In this document: positions 54,907 through 64,000 of the stretch, piece by piece
Layout of the letters: each line of letters begins with the position of its first letter
Numbering within the stretch: the first letter of the stretch is position 1
From: Millisia brevis NBRC 105863
GTDB taxonomy: Bacteria; Actinomycetota; Actinomycetes; Mycobacteriales; Mycobacteriaceae
Direction of reading: 5' to 3'
Assembly (NCBI RefSeq): GCF_001552615.1
Contig: NZ_BCRN01000008.1
Location: 124,001-188,000 of the forward strand
Length of the DNA stretch: 64,000 nucleotides
The notes under the pieces: model-generated
The model's database searches: none
What the model was told of the DNA's origin: nothing
Seen by the model: only the letters and a program-made list of their open reading frames with translations
Program-made: the position numbers and the translations under genes

Positions 54907-56499
54907 TCAGGTCAACAATTCCGCGGCACGATTCGCCAGGTCGAGGGCCCATTGGGGGGCGAGACCGAGCACGATCGTCAGCGCCGTGCAGACGGCGACC
55001 GCGATCTTGGTGAGCGCGCTGGGATTGGTCACCACCGCCGGGTCCTCGCCCGCGTCGGTGAAGAACATCAACACGATCACCCGCACGTAGAACGCGGCGG
55101 CGATCGCCGAGCAGACCACGCCGACGACCACCAAAGCGCCGCCACCGGCTTCGGCGGCGGCCCGGAAGACCGCGAACTTGGCGATGAAGCCACTGGTCAA
55201 CGGGATACCGGCGAAGGAGAGCAGCAGCAGCGCGAACATCGCGGCCACCAGCGGTGACCGCTTGCCCAGCCCCGCCCAACTCGACAGGTCGTCCGCCTCG
55301 CCGCGCGAGGTGCGCACCAGCGTCACGATCGCGAACGCGCCGAGTGTCGACATTCCGTAGGCGAAGAGGTAGAAGATCGTCGCGGACGGTGCCAGGGCGC
55401 CGGCCGCGGCCAGGCCGGTCAGCATGAAGCCGGCGTGCGCCACCGCCGAATAGGCAAGCATCCGTTTGACGTTGGTCTGCGAGATCGCGGCGACCGACCC
55501 GACGACCATCGTCAGGATCACCACCGCCCACAGCATCGGGCGCAGACTGTCGGTCAGATCCGGCAGCGCGGTGGTCAGGACCCGCAGCAGGGCCCCGACC
55601 GCGGCGATTTTGGTGGCCGCGGCCATGAACGCGGTGATCGGCGTCGGCGCGCCCTGATAAACGTCCGGGATCCACGCGTGCAGTGGCACCGCGCCGATCT
55701 TGAACAGCAACCCCGCCACCAGCAGTGCCGCGCCGGTGACGGCCAGGGCGCGGCTGCCGGTGTCGGCGTCGATCGCCGCGGCGATGTCGGCCAGGTCGGA
55801 GGTGCCGGCATAGCCGTACAGCAGCGCCACCCCGAACAGGAAGAACGCCGACGCGAAGGCGCCGAGCAGGAAGTACTTCAGCGACGCTTCCTGCGACATC
55901 AGCCGCCGCCGACGAGCCATGCCGCACAACAGGTACAGCGGTAGCGACAACACCTCGAGGGCGATGAACATCGTCAGCAGATCACCGGACGCGGGCATGA
56001 TCAGCATGCCGCCGACGGCAAACATCGTCAGGGGGAAGACCTCGGTCTGGGTGACCCCGGCGCGGGTGGCCTGCCGTTCGGCGACGCTGCCGGGAATCGT
56101 CGATGCGCGCGCGGCGAAGGCGTCCGCCGGGATGCCGTCCGCGGTCACCTCGACCCGACGCTCGGCGACCAGCAGGATCGCGGGCAGCGCCACCGCGAGC
56201 ACGATGCCCTGCAACGCGAGGGTGGTGCCGTCGACGATCATCGAGCCGACCATCGACACCCCGCCGTCGGGGAAGGACGCGACCCGACCGGCGAGCAGGA
56301 CCACCGCGACCGCCGCGGCGACCAGGCCCGCCACCGCCAGGCTCACCTGCAGGAGCCACCGGCGCGCGGCCGGGGCGAAGGCTTCGATCACGACGCCGGC
56401 CACGGCGACGCCGAGCACGATCAGCACCGGTGCCAGCCGCCCGTACTCGATCGAGGGCGCCGGCAGCGGCGCCGCCAGCAGCGAGGTGGTGCCGGTCAC
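54907..56499 (-). CDS. nuoN: NADH-quinone oxidoreductase subunit N
   Basis: Antiporter-like membrane subunit of complex I, 530 residues, about 14 helices. The proton-channel Lys/Glu residues lie in SLKYFLLGAFASAF and LLFKIGAVPLHAWIPDVYQG. It is the last nuo gene. GTG start at 56499 overlaps the nuoM stop (GTGA); the open frame further upstream is a shadow of nuoM. Confidence 0.95.
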   Translation of the reverse strand: MTGTTSLLAAPLPAPSIEYGRLAPVLIVLGVAVAGVVIEAFAPAARRWLLQVSLAVAGLVAAAVAVVLLAGRVASFPDGGVSMVGSMIVDGTTLALQGIVLAVALPAILLVAERRVEVTADGIPADAFAARASTIPGSVAERQATRAGVTQTEVFPLTMFAVGGMLIMPASGDLLTMFIALEVLSLPLYLLCGMARRRRLMSQEASLKYFLLGAFASAFFLFGVALLYGYAGTSDLADIAAAIDADTGSRALAVTGAALLVAGLLFKIGAVPLHAWIPDVYQGAPTPITAFMAAATKIAAVGALLRVLTTALPDLTDSLRPMLWAVVILTMVVGSVAAISQTNVKRMLAYSAVAHAGFMLTGLAAAGALAPSATIFYLFAYGMSTLGAFAIVTLVRTSRGEADDLSSWAGLGKRSPLVAAMFALLLLSFAGIPLTSGFIAKFAVFRAAAEAGGGALVVVGVVCSAIAAAFYVRVIVLMFFTDAGEDPAVVTNPSALTKIAVAVCTALTIVLGLAPQWALDLANRAAELLT

Positions 56500-58052
56500 G
56501 GGATTCCTCCGTCCGCCACGGCCGCCGGCGGCTGCACCTCGATCGAGGTGCCCGCGACGGCGGGGGTGATCATGTCCAACGCCGGCTTCGGGTACACGCC
56601 CAATCCGATCAGCAGGGCGATCAGCGGCACGACGACCACCAGTTCGCGGGGCACGAGGTCCCGCAGACCCTGAACTCCGGCGCCCGGCGGGCCGGTCATC
56701 ACCCGTTGGTAGAGCCACAGCACGTACATCGCCGCGAGCACCAGGGCGACCGAGGCGATGACCGCCGCGACCCGGTAGCGCTCGAATGTGCCGACCAGCA
56801 CCAGGAACTCACTGATGAACGGCGCCAGCCCCGGAAGCGAGAGGGTGGCCAGGCCCGCGATCAGGAAGGTGCCCGCCAATACCGGCGCCACCTGACGCAC
56901 CCCGCCGAAGGCCGAGATCTGCGCGCTGCCGCGCCGGCTGACCAGGAACCCGGCGATCAGGAACAACGCCGCCGTCGACAGGCCGTGGTTGACCATGTAC
57001 AGCGCCGAACCCGCCTGGGACAGTTCGGTCATCGCGAAGATGCCCAGGATGATGAAGCCGAAGTGCGAGATCGAGGTGAACGCGATCAGGCGCATCATGT
57101 CGGTCTGGGCGATCGCGATCAGCGCGCCGTAGAGGATGCCGATCACCGCGAGCGCGATGATGACCGGCGCGAAGGTGCGGGAGGCCTCCGGGAACAGTTG
57201 CAGGCAGTAGCGCAGCATGCCGAAGGTGCCGACCTTGTCGACGACGGCCATCATCAGCACCGCGGTCGCCGGGGTGGACTGCACCGCGGCGTCGGGCAGC
57301 CAGGTGTGCAGCGGCCACAGCGGCGCCTTGACCGCGAAGGCGAACATGAACCCGAGGAAGAGTGCGTTGATCAGCCCGGCGCCGGCCGGCAGCGTTCCCG
57401 CGGCGACCGCTTCGCTGATCAGACGGAAGTCGAACGTCGCCCCACCGGTGCCGCTGCCCGGCCGGGAGGTGACCACATACAGACCGATCACCGCGGCGAG
57501 CATGATCAGACCGCCGAAGAGGTTGTACAGCAGGAACTTCACCGCCGCGCGCGACCGGTTCGGGCCGCCATAGCCACCGATGAGGAAGTACATCGGGATG
57601 AGCATCGCCTCGAAGAGGATGTAGAACAGCAGGACGTCCAGGGCGATGAACGACAGCAGCACCATCGCCTCGACGGCGAGGAAGAGGCCCACATAGGTGG
57701 CCGTCGACCGGTCGGCGGGGTCGGTGTTGGAGGTATCGCGCCAGCCTGCGACCAGCAGCAGTGGCACGATCACCGCGGTCAGCAGGACGAGCACCACCGC
57801 GATGCCGTCGACGCCGAGGATGTATCCGGTGCCCAACGACGGTATCCAGGGCCGGGACTCGACCAGCTGGAAGCGGTCGCCGGACGGGGAGTAGGACATC
57901 CCGACCGCGGCGGCGAGGCCCAGGGTGGCCAGCGAGACGCCCAGGGCCAGCGGTCGGGCCGCGTGCCGAAAACCGGTGGGCAGCACGAGGCAGATCAGTG
58001 CGCCGGCGGCGGGAAGTATCCACAGCGCCGACAGAAGTGGGAACCCGCTCAT
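56496..58052 (-). CDS. nuoM: NADH-quinone oxidoreductase subunit M
   Basis: A 518-residue antiporter-like proton-pumping subunit of complex I. It has the conserved helix-5 Glu in FYILFEAMLIPMYFLIG, KAPLWPLHTWLPDAAV with the channel Lys and the discontinuous-helix region. Lies 28 bases after nuoL and overlaps nuoN. Confidence 0.96.
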   Translation of the reverse strand: MSGFPLLSALWILPAAGALICLVLPTGFRHAARPLALGVSLATLGLAAAVGMSYSPSGDRFQLVESRPWIPSLGTGYILGVDGIAVVLVLLTAVIVPLLLVAGWRDTSNTDPADRSTATYVGLFLAVEAMVLLSFIALDVLLFYILFEAMLIPMYFLIGGYGGPNRSRAAVKFLLYNLFGGLIMLAAVIGLYVVTSRPGSGTGGATFDFRLISEAVAAGTLPAGAGLINALFLGFMFAFAVKAPLWPLHTWLPDAAVQSTPATAVLMMAVVDKVGTFGMLRYCLQLFPEASRTFAPVIIALAVIGILYGALIAIAQTDMMRLIAFTSISHFGFIILGIFAMTELSQAGSALYMVNHGLSTAALFLIAGFLVSRRGSAQISAFGGVRQVAPVLAGTFLIAGLATLSLPGLAPFISEFLVLVGTFERYRVAAVIASVALVLAAMYVLWLYQRVMTGPPGAGVQGLRDLVPRELVVVVPLIALLIGLGVYPKPALDMITPAVAGTSIEVQPPAAVADGGIP

Positions 58053-58080
58053 TGCGCCCTCCTCGCCGTACCGCGTGCGG

Positions 58081-59973
58081 TCACCACACCGTCACCAACA
58101 TCGCCGCCAGGATCACCGCGGTGCCGGCGAACATCGCCAACCCGTACGACCGAACGAATCCGTTCTGCCAGAGACGAACACGCCCCGAGGCCAGTCCCAC
58201 GCCGGCGGCTGCGGCGGTGACCGCACCGTCGATGCCGCGTCGGTCGAGCCGGTCGATGCCGTCGACCAGCGCGACACCGGGTCGCATGAAGACCGCCTCG
58301 TTGATCGCGTCGCCGTACAGGTCGCGTCGCGCCGCGACGGTCAGCGCGGTGACGTCCAGCGGCGGCGTCTGCGGGATCTCGCGCAGCGCGTACTGCCGGT
58401 AGGCCACCCCGACACCGATCGCGACGACCGCCAGGATGATCGACGTCATCACCCACACCGGCACCGGATGTTCGGCGTGCGCCGACCCGATCACCGGCTC
58501 GAGCCAATGTTCGAGTCGGTCGCCGATCGCCAGGAAGCCGCCCGCGCCGATCGAGCCGAGCGCCAGGATAATCATCGGGATCGTCATCACCCGCGGCGAC
58601 TCGTGCGGCAGTACACCCTCGGCCCACCGCGCCTTGCCGAAGAAGGTCATCAGCACCGCTCGGGTCATATAGAAGGCGGTCAGACCGGCACCGACCAGGG
58701 TGACGCCGCCGACGATCGGGCCGGTCAGCCCCGGTGCGCCGAAGGCGTTCTCGATGATCGGGTCCTTGGCGAAGAACCCGGCCAGCGGGGGCACCCCGAT
58801 GATCGCGAGGTAGCCGAGGAAGAACGTCGCGAAGGTGACCGGCATCGCCGATCGCAGCCCGCCGTAGCGGCGCATGTCGACCTCGTCGTGCATCGCGTGC
58901 ATCACCGAGCCGGCGCCGAGGAAGAGGCCCGCCTTGAAGAAGCCGTGTGCCAGCAGCAGCATGATCGCGAACGGATAGGACGCGGGGCCGAGCCCGGCCG
59001 CGAGCATCATGTAGCCGATCTGGCTCATCGTCGAGGCGGCGAGCACCTTCTTGATGTCGTCCTTGGCGCAGCCGATGATCGCGCCGAACAGGATGGTGAC
59101 CGCGCCGACGATCAGCACCGCCGATTGGGCGATCGGCGCGGCCTCGAAGACCGGGTGCGCCCGGATCACCAGGTAGACACCGGCGGTGACCATCGTCGCC
59201 GCGTGGATCAGCGCGGACACCGGGGTGGGGCCCTCCATGGCGTCGCCGAGCCAGGACTGCAGCGGCACCTGGGCGGACTTGCCGCAGGCGGCGAGCAGCA
59301 GTGCCAGCCCCAGCGCGGTCAGAGTGTCGGTCGACGCCTCCGGTATGCCGGCGAAGACGCCCGCATAGGAGACGGTGCCGAACTCGGCGACCATGATCAT
59401 CAGGCCGACGGCCAAACCGATATCGCCGACGCGGTTGACCACGAAGGCCTTGCGCGCCGCGGTGGCCGCCGACGGCTTGTGCTGCCAGAACCCGATCAGC
59501 AGGTACGACGCGAGACCGACACCCTCCCAGCCGACGTAGAGGCCGAAGAATCCGTCCGCGAGGACCAGCAGTAGCATCGCCGCGAGGAAGAGGTTCAGGT
59601 AGGCGAAGAAGCGTCGTCGGCCGGGGTCGTGCGACATGTAGCCGATCGAATAGATGTGGATCAGCGACCCGACGCCGGTGATCAGCAGGATGAAGCAGAC
59701 CGACAACTGGTCGAGCTGCAGGCCGAAGTCGATGGTGAAGGCCCCGACCGGTACCCAGCTGAAGACGACGTCGTGCAGGCCGCGGGCATCGGGGGCTCGG
59801 CCGAGCATGCCGATGAACAGGCTCAGCGACGCGACAAACGAGGCGAGCGCGGCGCCGGTACCCAGCAGGTGGCCCCACCGGTCGGCCCGCCGGCCCGCCA
59901 GCAACAGGATCGTCGCGCCCAGCAGGGGCAACAGGATCACCAGCCGCAGGGCGATCGAGGTTGTCTGTTCCAT
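58081..59973 (-). CDS. nuoL: NADH-quinone oxidoreductase subunit L
   Basis: A 630-residue distal antiporter-like subunit with the long amphipathic lateral helix at its C-terminus. Channel residues are in [20 protein letters not shown] and [29 protein letters not shown] is the usual family motif. Begins one base after the nuoK stop (TGAGATG). Confidence 0.96.
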   Translation of the reverse strand: MEQTTSIALRLVILLPLLGATILLLAGRRADRWGHLLGTGAALASFVASLSLFIGMLGRAPDARGLHDVVFSWVPVGAFTIDFGLQLDQLSVCFILLITGVGSLIHIYSIGYMSHDPGRRRFFAYLNLFLAAMLLLVLADGFFGLYVGWEGVGLASYLLIGFWQHKPSAATAARKAFVVNRVGDIGLAVGLMIMVAEFGTVSYAGVFAGIPEASTDTLTALGLALLLAACGKSAQVPLQSWLGDAMEGPTPVSALIHAATMVTAGVYLVIRAHPVFEAAPIAQSAVLIVGAVTILFGAIIGCAKDDIKKVLAASTMSQIGYMMLAAGLGPASYPFAIMLLLAHGFFKAGLFLGAGSVMHAMHDEVDMRRYGGLRSAMPVTFATFFLGYLAIIGVPPLAGFFAKDPIIENAFGAPGLTGPIVGGVTLVGAGLTAFYMTRAVLMTFFGKARWAEGVLPHESPRVMTIPMIILALGSIGAGGFLAIGDRLEHWLEPVIGSAHAEHPVPVWVMTSIILAVVAIGVGVAYRQYALREIPQTPPLDVTALTVAARRDLYGDAINEAVFMRPGVALVDGIDRLDRRGIDGAVTAAAAGVGLASGRVRLWQNGFVRSYGLAMFAGTAVILAAMLVTVW

Positions 59974-59974
59974 C

Positions 59975-60274
59975 TCAGTGCTTCAGCAGACTGTCGGAGT
60001 CGATCGAGATCGACCGGCGCGAGCGGAAGATCGCCACGATGATCGCCAGGCCGACCACCACCTCGGCGGCCGCGACCAACATGGTGAAGAAGGCGAAGAC
60101 CTGACCGGACAGATCACCGTGCATGCGCGCGAAGGTGACGAACGTCAGGTTGACCGCGTTGAGCATCAGCTCGATGCACATGAATACCACGATCGCGTTG
60201 CGACGCAGCAGCACGCCGGCCGCGCCGATCGTGAACAGCACCCCCGACAGGTAGAGGTAGTACTCCGGGCTCAT
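59975..60274 (-). CDS. nuoK: NADH-quinone oxidoreductase subunit K
   Basis: A 99-residue, three-helix subunit. The two buried Glu needed for coupling are visible in [13 protein letters not shown] and [12 protein letters not shown]. Length is normal. ATG overlaps the nuoJ stop (ATGA). Confidence 0.96.
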   Translation of the reverse strand: MSPEYYLYLSGVLFTIGAAGVLLRRNAIVVFMCIELMLNAVNLTFVTFARMHGDLSGQVFAFFTMLVAAAEVVVGLAIIVAIFRSRRSISIDSDSLLKH

Positions 60275-61128
60275 CGGTGCCGTCCGTTCCCGGAATCACC
60301 CGCGCCGGTGCCATTTCCGTCGACCGGACCGTCCGTGCCGGGCGCCTCGGACGTGTCGGCGTCGTCGCCGAGTTCGTCGATCCGCTCGATCGCGTCCGGA
60401 TGATGCGCGGCCACCCGCCGGCTGATCAGCACCCGGCTGACCGAAAGATGCGCCGGCGAGCCGTCCGGTAGGGGAGCGGCGAGGTCGACCGCGTTGTGCC
60501 GGGCGAAGACGCCGGGCGACGGCAGCGGGGTGACCCGATCACCGGAGCGGAACCGCTCGATCGACACCTCCCGCTGGGTCAGGGCCGGGCCGAGCTTCTC
60601 CTTGTGCGCGAGCACCATCGCACCGATCGTCGCGGTGATCAGCAGCGCCCCGGTCAGCTCGAAGGCCCACACGTAGCGGATGAAGATCAGCTCGGCGAGG
60701 CCGTCGACGTTGCCGCCGTAGGCCGGGTTCGCCGGGTCGGAGATCGCGCCGAAACCGGTGAACCCGTTGGTCGCCGCGTTGCCGATCCCGCCCGCGAGGA
60801 CCAGCGCGAAACCGATCGCCGCGACCGCGACCGCGACCCGCTGACCCTTGATCGTCTCGACCAGTGAGTCCGCCGAGTCGACGCCGACCAGCATCAGCAC
60901 AAACAGGAACAGCATCATCACCGCGCCGGTGTAGACCACGATCTGGACCGCGCCGAGGAAGGGTGCACCCTGGGCGATGTAGAGCACCGCCAGCAGCAGC
61001 ATCGTCGCGGCCAGGCACAGCGCCGAGTAGACCGCGCGGCGGGCGGTGACCACGCCGAGGGCGGCGATCACGATCAGGGGCGCGACGATCCAGAACTGGA
61101 CGGCCTCACCCGTGGAGATCTCCATCAT
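60271..61128 (-). CDS. nuoJ: NADH-quinone oxidoreductase subunit J
   Basis: A 285-residue subunit with five membrane helices, including the Tyr/Gly-rich third helix [21 protein letters not shown]. The C-terminal hydrophilic tail of about 100 residues is longer than in E. coli (184 residues in all), as is usual in actinobacteria. ATG at 61128 overlaps the nuoI stop. Confidence 0.95.
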   Translation of the reverse strand: MMEISTGEAVQFWIVAPLIVIAALGVVTARRAVYSALCLAATMLLLAVLYIAQGAPFLGAVQIVVYTGAVMMLFLFVLMLVGVDSADSLVETIKGQRVAVAVAAIGFALVLAGGIGNAATNGFTGFGAISDPANPAYGGNVDGLAELIFIRYVWAFELTGALLITATIGAMVLAHKEKLGPALTQREVSIERFRSGDRVTPLPSPGVFARHNAVDLAAPLPDGSPAHLSVSRVLISRRVAAHHPDAIERIDELGDDADTSEAPGTDGPVDGNGTGAGDSGNGRHR

Positions 61129-61724
61129 CGCCTCGATCCGGCGGGTTCGTCGGCGTCGACCGCACGGGCGTGCCGGGCCGCGGTCTCGTGCGCGTCCGGT
61201 GTCCGCACCTCGGGGGTCGGCAGGTCCATGGTGGTGCGGTAATAGTCGGCGGCGGTGGTGCCGGGGACCATCGCGTGCGGCGGCGCCTCCATGCCGGATT
61301 CGAGGGGGGCGAGCAGCTGGTCCTTCTCGTAGATCAGATCGGCGCGGTTGTCGTCGGCGAGTTCGTATTCGTTGGTCATCGTCAGCGCCCGGGTGGGGCA
61401 CGCCTCGATGCACAGTCCGCAGCCGATGCAGCGCAGGTAGTTGATCTGGTAGACCCGGCCGTACCGCTCGCCGGGGGAGAACCGTTCCGCCTCGGTATTG
61501 TCGGCGCCCTCGACGTAGATCGCGTCCGCCGGGCACGACCAGGCGCACAGCTCGCAGCCGATGCACTTCTCCAGTCCGTCGGCGTACCGATTGAGTTGGT
61601 GACGGCCGTGATAGCGAGCGGCGGTGGGCCGCTTGCGCTCCGGATACTCCTCGGTGATGGGACGTTGGAACATCGCCCCGAGCGTGATCCCGAAGCCGGC
61701 GAGCGGGCCGGTGAAGTCAGGCAT
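61125..61724 (-). CDS. nuoI: NADH-quinone oxidoreductase subunit I
   Basis: A 199-residue ferredoxin-like subunit that carries clusters N6a and N6b. Its two 4Fe-4S motifs are [12 protein letters not shown] and [13 protein letters not shown] use the ATG at 61724 (MPDFTGPL), which overlaps nuoH by eight bases behind a GAAGGAG box; the frame runs 19 codons further but reads low-complexity sequence. Confidence 0.96.
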   Translation of the reverse strand: MPDFTGPLAGFGITLGAMFQRPITEEYPERKRPTAARYHGRHQLNRYADGLEKCIGCELCAWSCPADAIYVEGADNTEAERFSPGERYGRVYQINYLRCIGCGLCIEACPTRALTMTNEYELADDNRADLIYEKDQLLAPLESGMEAPPHAMVPGTTAADYYRTTMDLPTPEVRTPDAHETAARHARAVDADEPAGSRR

Positions 61725-63063
61725 TGCTGGGCTCCTTCTTCGTGGGGTCCGCGGGTGTTCCGGACGGCGTGGTGCGGCCACCCCCGGCTCGGCGGGTCGG
61801 CGCCTCGGCGACCTGGCCGGGAAGCGGGGGGACCGGGAAGCCGCCCGCCATCGGATCGAAGGGCTGGGACGGGTCGGGTGCGCTGGGCTTCTCGGGGCGT
61901 TTGCGGCGACGCAACTGCCACCAGATGGCGAAGGCGACCAGCGCCGCGACGCCCATCGCGATCGCCACGATCGTGACCGTGCCGATGCTGTACCCCTCGA
62001 TGCGCAATGCCCGGATGGTGGCGACGGCCATGATCCACACCAGCGCGCCGGGGATGAGCACCTTCCAGCCCAGCGCCATGAACTGGTCGTACCGCAGCCG
62101 CGGCAGGGTGGTGCGCAGCCAGATGAACAGGAACAGGAAGAGCCACACCTTGGCGACGAACCACAGCACCGGCCACCACCCGGAGTTCGCGCCCGACCAC
62201 AGGCTGATCGGGAACGGGGCGTGCCAGCCGCCGAGGAACATCGTCGTCGCCAGGGCGGAGACGGTGACCATGTTGATGTACTCGGCGAGCATGAACATCG
62301 CGAAGCGCAGCGATGAGTACTCGGTGTGGAAGCCGCCGACCAGTTCGCCCTCGGCCTCCGGCAGGTCGAAGGGGGCGCGGTTGGTTTCGCCGACCATCGA
62401 GATCACATAGATCAGGAATGCGGGCAGCAGCGGGACGATGTACCAGATACGGTCCTGCGCCGCAACGATTCCCGACGTCGCCATCGTGCCCGACAGCAGG
62501 AAGACCGAGGCGAACGCCAGGCCCATCGCGATCTCGTAGGACACCACCTGCGCCGACGATCGCAACCCACCGAGCAGCGGATACGTCGAGCCGGAGGCCC
62601 AGCCCGCCAACACGATTCCGTAGACCCCGATCGAGGTCACCGCGAGGATGTAGAGCACCGCGACCGGCAGATCGGTCAGCTGCAACGGCGTCCAGGTACC
62701 GAAGATCGATACCTGGGGGCCGAAGGGGATCACCGCGAACGCGGCGATCGCCGGGATGGTCGCGATGATCGGGGCGAGCAGGTAGATCGGCTTGTCGATG
62801 CCGGTCGGGGTGATCGCTTCCTTGAGGGCGAGTTTGATGCCGTCGGCGAGGCTCTGCAGGCTGCCACCGGGCCCCAGCCGGTTCGGGCCGAGCCGCCGCT
62901 GCATCCGCGCCATCACCTTGCGTTCGGCGAGGATCGCCACCAGCACGGTCAGCACGAGGAAGACGAAGATCACCACCGCCTTGCCCAGGACCAACCACCA
63001 GGGGTCGCGTCCGAAGGCGGACAGGTCGACGGTCGAGGCGAGGATGACGGGGCCGCTCATCAC
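61717..63063 (-). CDS. nuoH: NADH-quinone oxidoreductase subunit H
   Basis: A 448-residue quinone-site membrane subunit. [21 protein letters not shown] and the loop [20 protein letters not shown] (in parts) are diagnostic and line the quinone cavity. The C-terminal Pro/Lys-rich cytoplasmic tail of about 70 residues is an actinobacterial extension. ATG overlaps the nuoG stop (ATGA). Confidence 0.96.
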   Translation of the reverse strand: MMSGPVILASTVDLSAFGRDPWWLVLGKAVVIFVFLVLTVLVAILAERKVMARMQRRLGPNRLGPGGSLQSLADGIKLALKEAITPTGIDKPIYLLAPIIATIPAIAAFAVIPFGPQVSIFGTWTPLQLTDLPVAVLYILAVTSIGVYGIVLAGWASGSTYPLLGGLRSSAQVVSYEIAMGLAFASVFLLSGTMATSGIVAAQDRIWYIVPLLPAFLIYVISMVGETNRAPFDLPEAEGELVGGFHTEYSSLRFAMFMLAEYINMVTVSALATTMFLGGWHAPFPISLWSGANSGWWPVLWFVAKVWLFLFLFIWLRTTLPRLRYDQFMALGWKVLIPGALVWIMAVATIRALRIEGYSIGTVTIVAIAMGVAALVAFAIWWQLRRRKRPEKPSAPDPSQPFDPMAGGFPVPPLPGQVAEAPTRRAGGGRTTPSGTPADPTKKEPSNA

Positions 63064-64000
63064 ATCTCCTCGACGACGGGGATCTCCCCGGTGCCGGGGA
63101 AGCCGTCACCGGTGCCGGTTGCGCGGATGTCGACGTGGTCTCCGATCCGCGCGCCGAGGTCGGCGTAGACCGACCCGGAGCCGGTGCGCAGCGGCATCCA
63201 CACCACCGCGTCGACCATCTCGGTGATCTCGACCGGCAGGCTCAGATAGCCGCGCGGTCCGCGCACCGATACCGACTCACCGTCGCGCACCCCGATCCCG
63301 GCGGCGGTCCGCGCGGACAGGCGCAGCACGGCCGGTCGCGCGGTCTCGCCGAGGCGCGGGTCGCCGTCGAGCAGCCGCCCGTGGTCGAGCAGTGTGCGGC
63401 CGGCGGCGAGGATGGCGCGACCGGGGCCGGGCATCTCGGGCTGCGGGGCGGGTTCGGTCGGTGGGGCGGCTTCGGTGGGGGCCGCGGTCGCCGTCGCGGG
63501 CCTGCGCTCGGCGAGGCGATCGCGCACCGTGATCCACTCGGCGCGGGCGACCGCCGGTTCGGGCAGTCGCAGCGGGATCTCCATCTCGTCGGCGATGCGG
63601 TCGAGGACCCGCAGATCCGACAGCGCGCCCGCGCTGGGCAGCGCCGCGGTGAAGCCGCGGGGCCTGCCCTCCCAGTTCAGGAAGGTGCCGTCCTTCTCGA
63701 CCACCGCGGCGACCGGGAAGACGACGTCGGCCCGTTCGGTCACCGCGCTCGGGCGCTGTTCGAGGCTGACCACGAACGCCGCCGCCTCGATCGCCGCCAG
63801 GACCTCGGCGGTATCGGGCAGGTCGGCGGGGTCGACGCCGCCGATCACCAGGGCGCCCGAGCCGGCGCCGCCCGCGGCGAGCATGCCCGCGGACTCGTTG
63901 CCGGAGTCCGACGGCAGCAGCGGGACCTGCCAGAGTTCGGCGAGGATCGCGCGGGCCACCGGATCGGAGACCCGGGCGCCGCCCGGCAGCAGATCGGGCA
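63060..64000 (-). CDS. nuoG: NADH-quinone oxidoreductase subunit G, C-terminal part
   Basis: The 3' end of nuoG; the 5' part lies beyond the window edge. About 313 residues are visible. They belong to the molybdopterin-oxidoreductase-like region, with [25 protein letters not shown] (in parts) as the clearest marker, and a molydopterin-dinucleotide-binding-like C-terminal domain ([20 protein letters not shown]). The Fe-S motifs are not in the window. Confidence 0.92.
   Translation of the reverse strand, partial: PDLLPGGARVSDPVARAILAELWQVPLLPSDSGNESAGMLAAGGAGSGALVIGGVDPADLPDTAEVLAAIEAAAFVVSLEQRPSAVTERADVVFPVAAVVEKDGTFLNWEGRPRGFTAALPSAGALSDLRVLDRIADEMEIPLRLPEPAVARAEWITVRDRLAERRPATATAAPTEAAPPTEPAPQPEMPGPGRAILAAGRTLLDHGRLLDGDPRLGETARPAVLRLSARTAAGIGVRDGESVSVRGPRGYLSLPVEITEMVDAVVWMPLRTGSGSVYADLGARIGDHVDIRATGTGDGFPGTGEIPVVEEM

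Noticed and set aside
58049-59878. 609-residue minus-strand ORF overlapping nuoL
   Set aside because: Frame-shifted shadow of nuoL with Arg/Gly-rich translation; nuoL itself is complete in the other frame.

Overview
The window is high-GC actinobacterial DNA. It belongs to a mycolic-acid-type member of the Mycobacteriales. A Gordonia-, Williamsia- or Tsukamurella-like genus is my guess; the genus cannot be fixed from sequence alone. The first 31 kb follows, in reverse, the gene order I know from Mycobacterium tuberculosis Rv3646c-Rv3682: ponA2, whiB4, two ArsA/Get3-like ATPases, a DUF4177 protein, RidA, a metallo-beta-lactamase-fold hydrolase, crp, a small membrane protein, a TlpA-like thioredoxin, a NudL-type Nudix, marP, ephE, a holin-like membrane protein, acs, a Fic-like protein, a non-coding interval, ssd-tadABC, a MrfA-type helicase, cspA and topA. 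Two bacterial small RNAs sit in the non-coding interval: a textbook 6C RNA (B11 type) and, on the opposite strand, a probable Ms1/MTS2823 RNA. A divergent pair of BCCT osmolyte carriers is inserted between tadC and the helicase.

Region 31.9-41.7 kb is accessory. It holds a formylglycine-generating enzyme, two DUF202 membrane proteins, a LysR regulator, a large sulfatase with the CxPxR signature that the formylglycine enzyme would activate, and a complete four-gene OpuC/ProU-type osmoprotectant ABC transporter with overlapping genes. A 31-bp-stem hairpin closes this block.

Region 41.0-51.2 kb is the most interesting part. A MarR regulator and an NmrA-like oxidoreductase point left. Seven tightly overlapping genes point right: a TrpF-like isomerase, a uracil phosphoribosyltransferase-like protein, an EamA exporter, a single-module A-Ox-PCP-TE NRPS of the indigoidine-synthetase type, a pseudouridine-5'-phosphate glycosidase (PsuG/IndA type), an Old Yellow Enzyme and a HAD phosphatase. 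The combination of NRPS, PsuG, HAD, UPRT and exporter matches the parts list of the C-nucleoside antibiotic minimycin, whose pathway branches from indigoidine. The TrpF-like and OYE genes are extra, so this may be a variant C-nucleoside or indigoidine pathway.

The right end, read on the minus strand, carries a VTC polyphosphate-polymerase-like / DUF4956 / CotH operon and then the respiratory complex I genes nuoG (cut by the window edge), H, I, J, K, L, M and N.

Most operons are compact, with ATGA or GTGA stop-start overlaps. Two micro-ORFs of 27 and 30 codons are threaded by such overlaps into the tlpA-nudix-marP operon. I saw no tRNA, rRNA, insertion sequence, prophage or CRISPR array.
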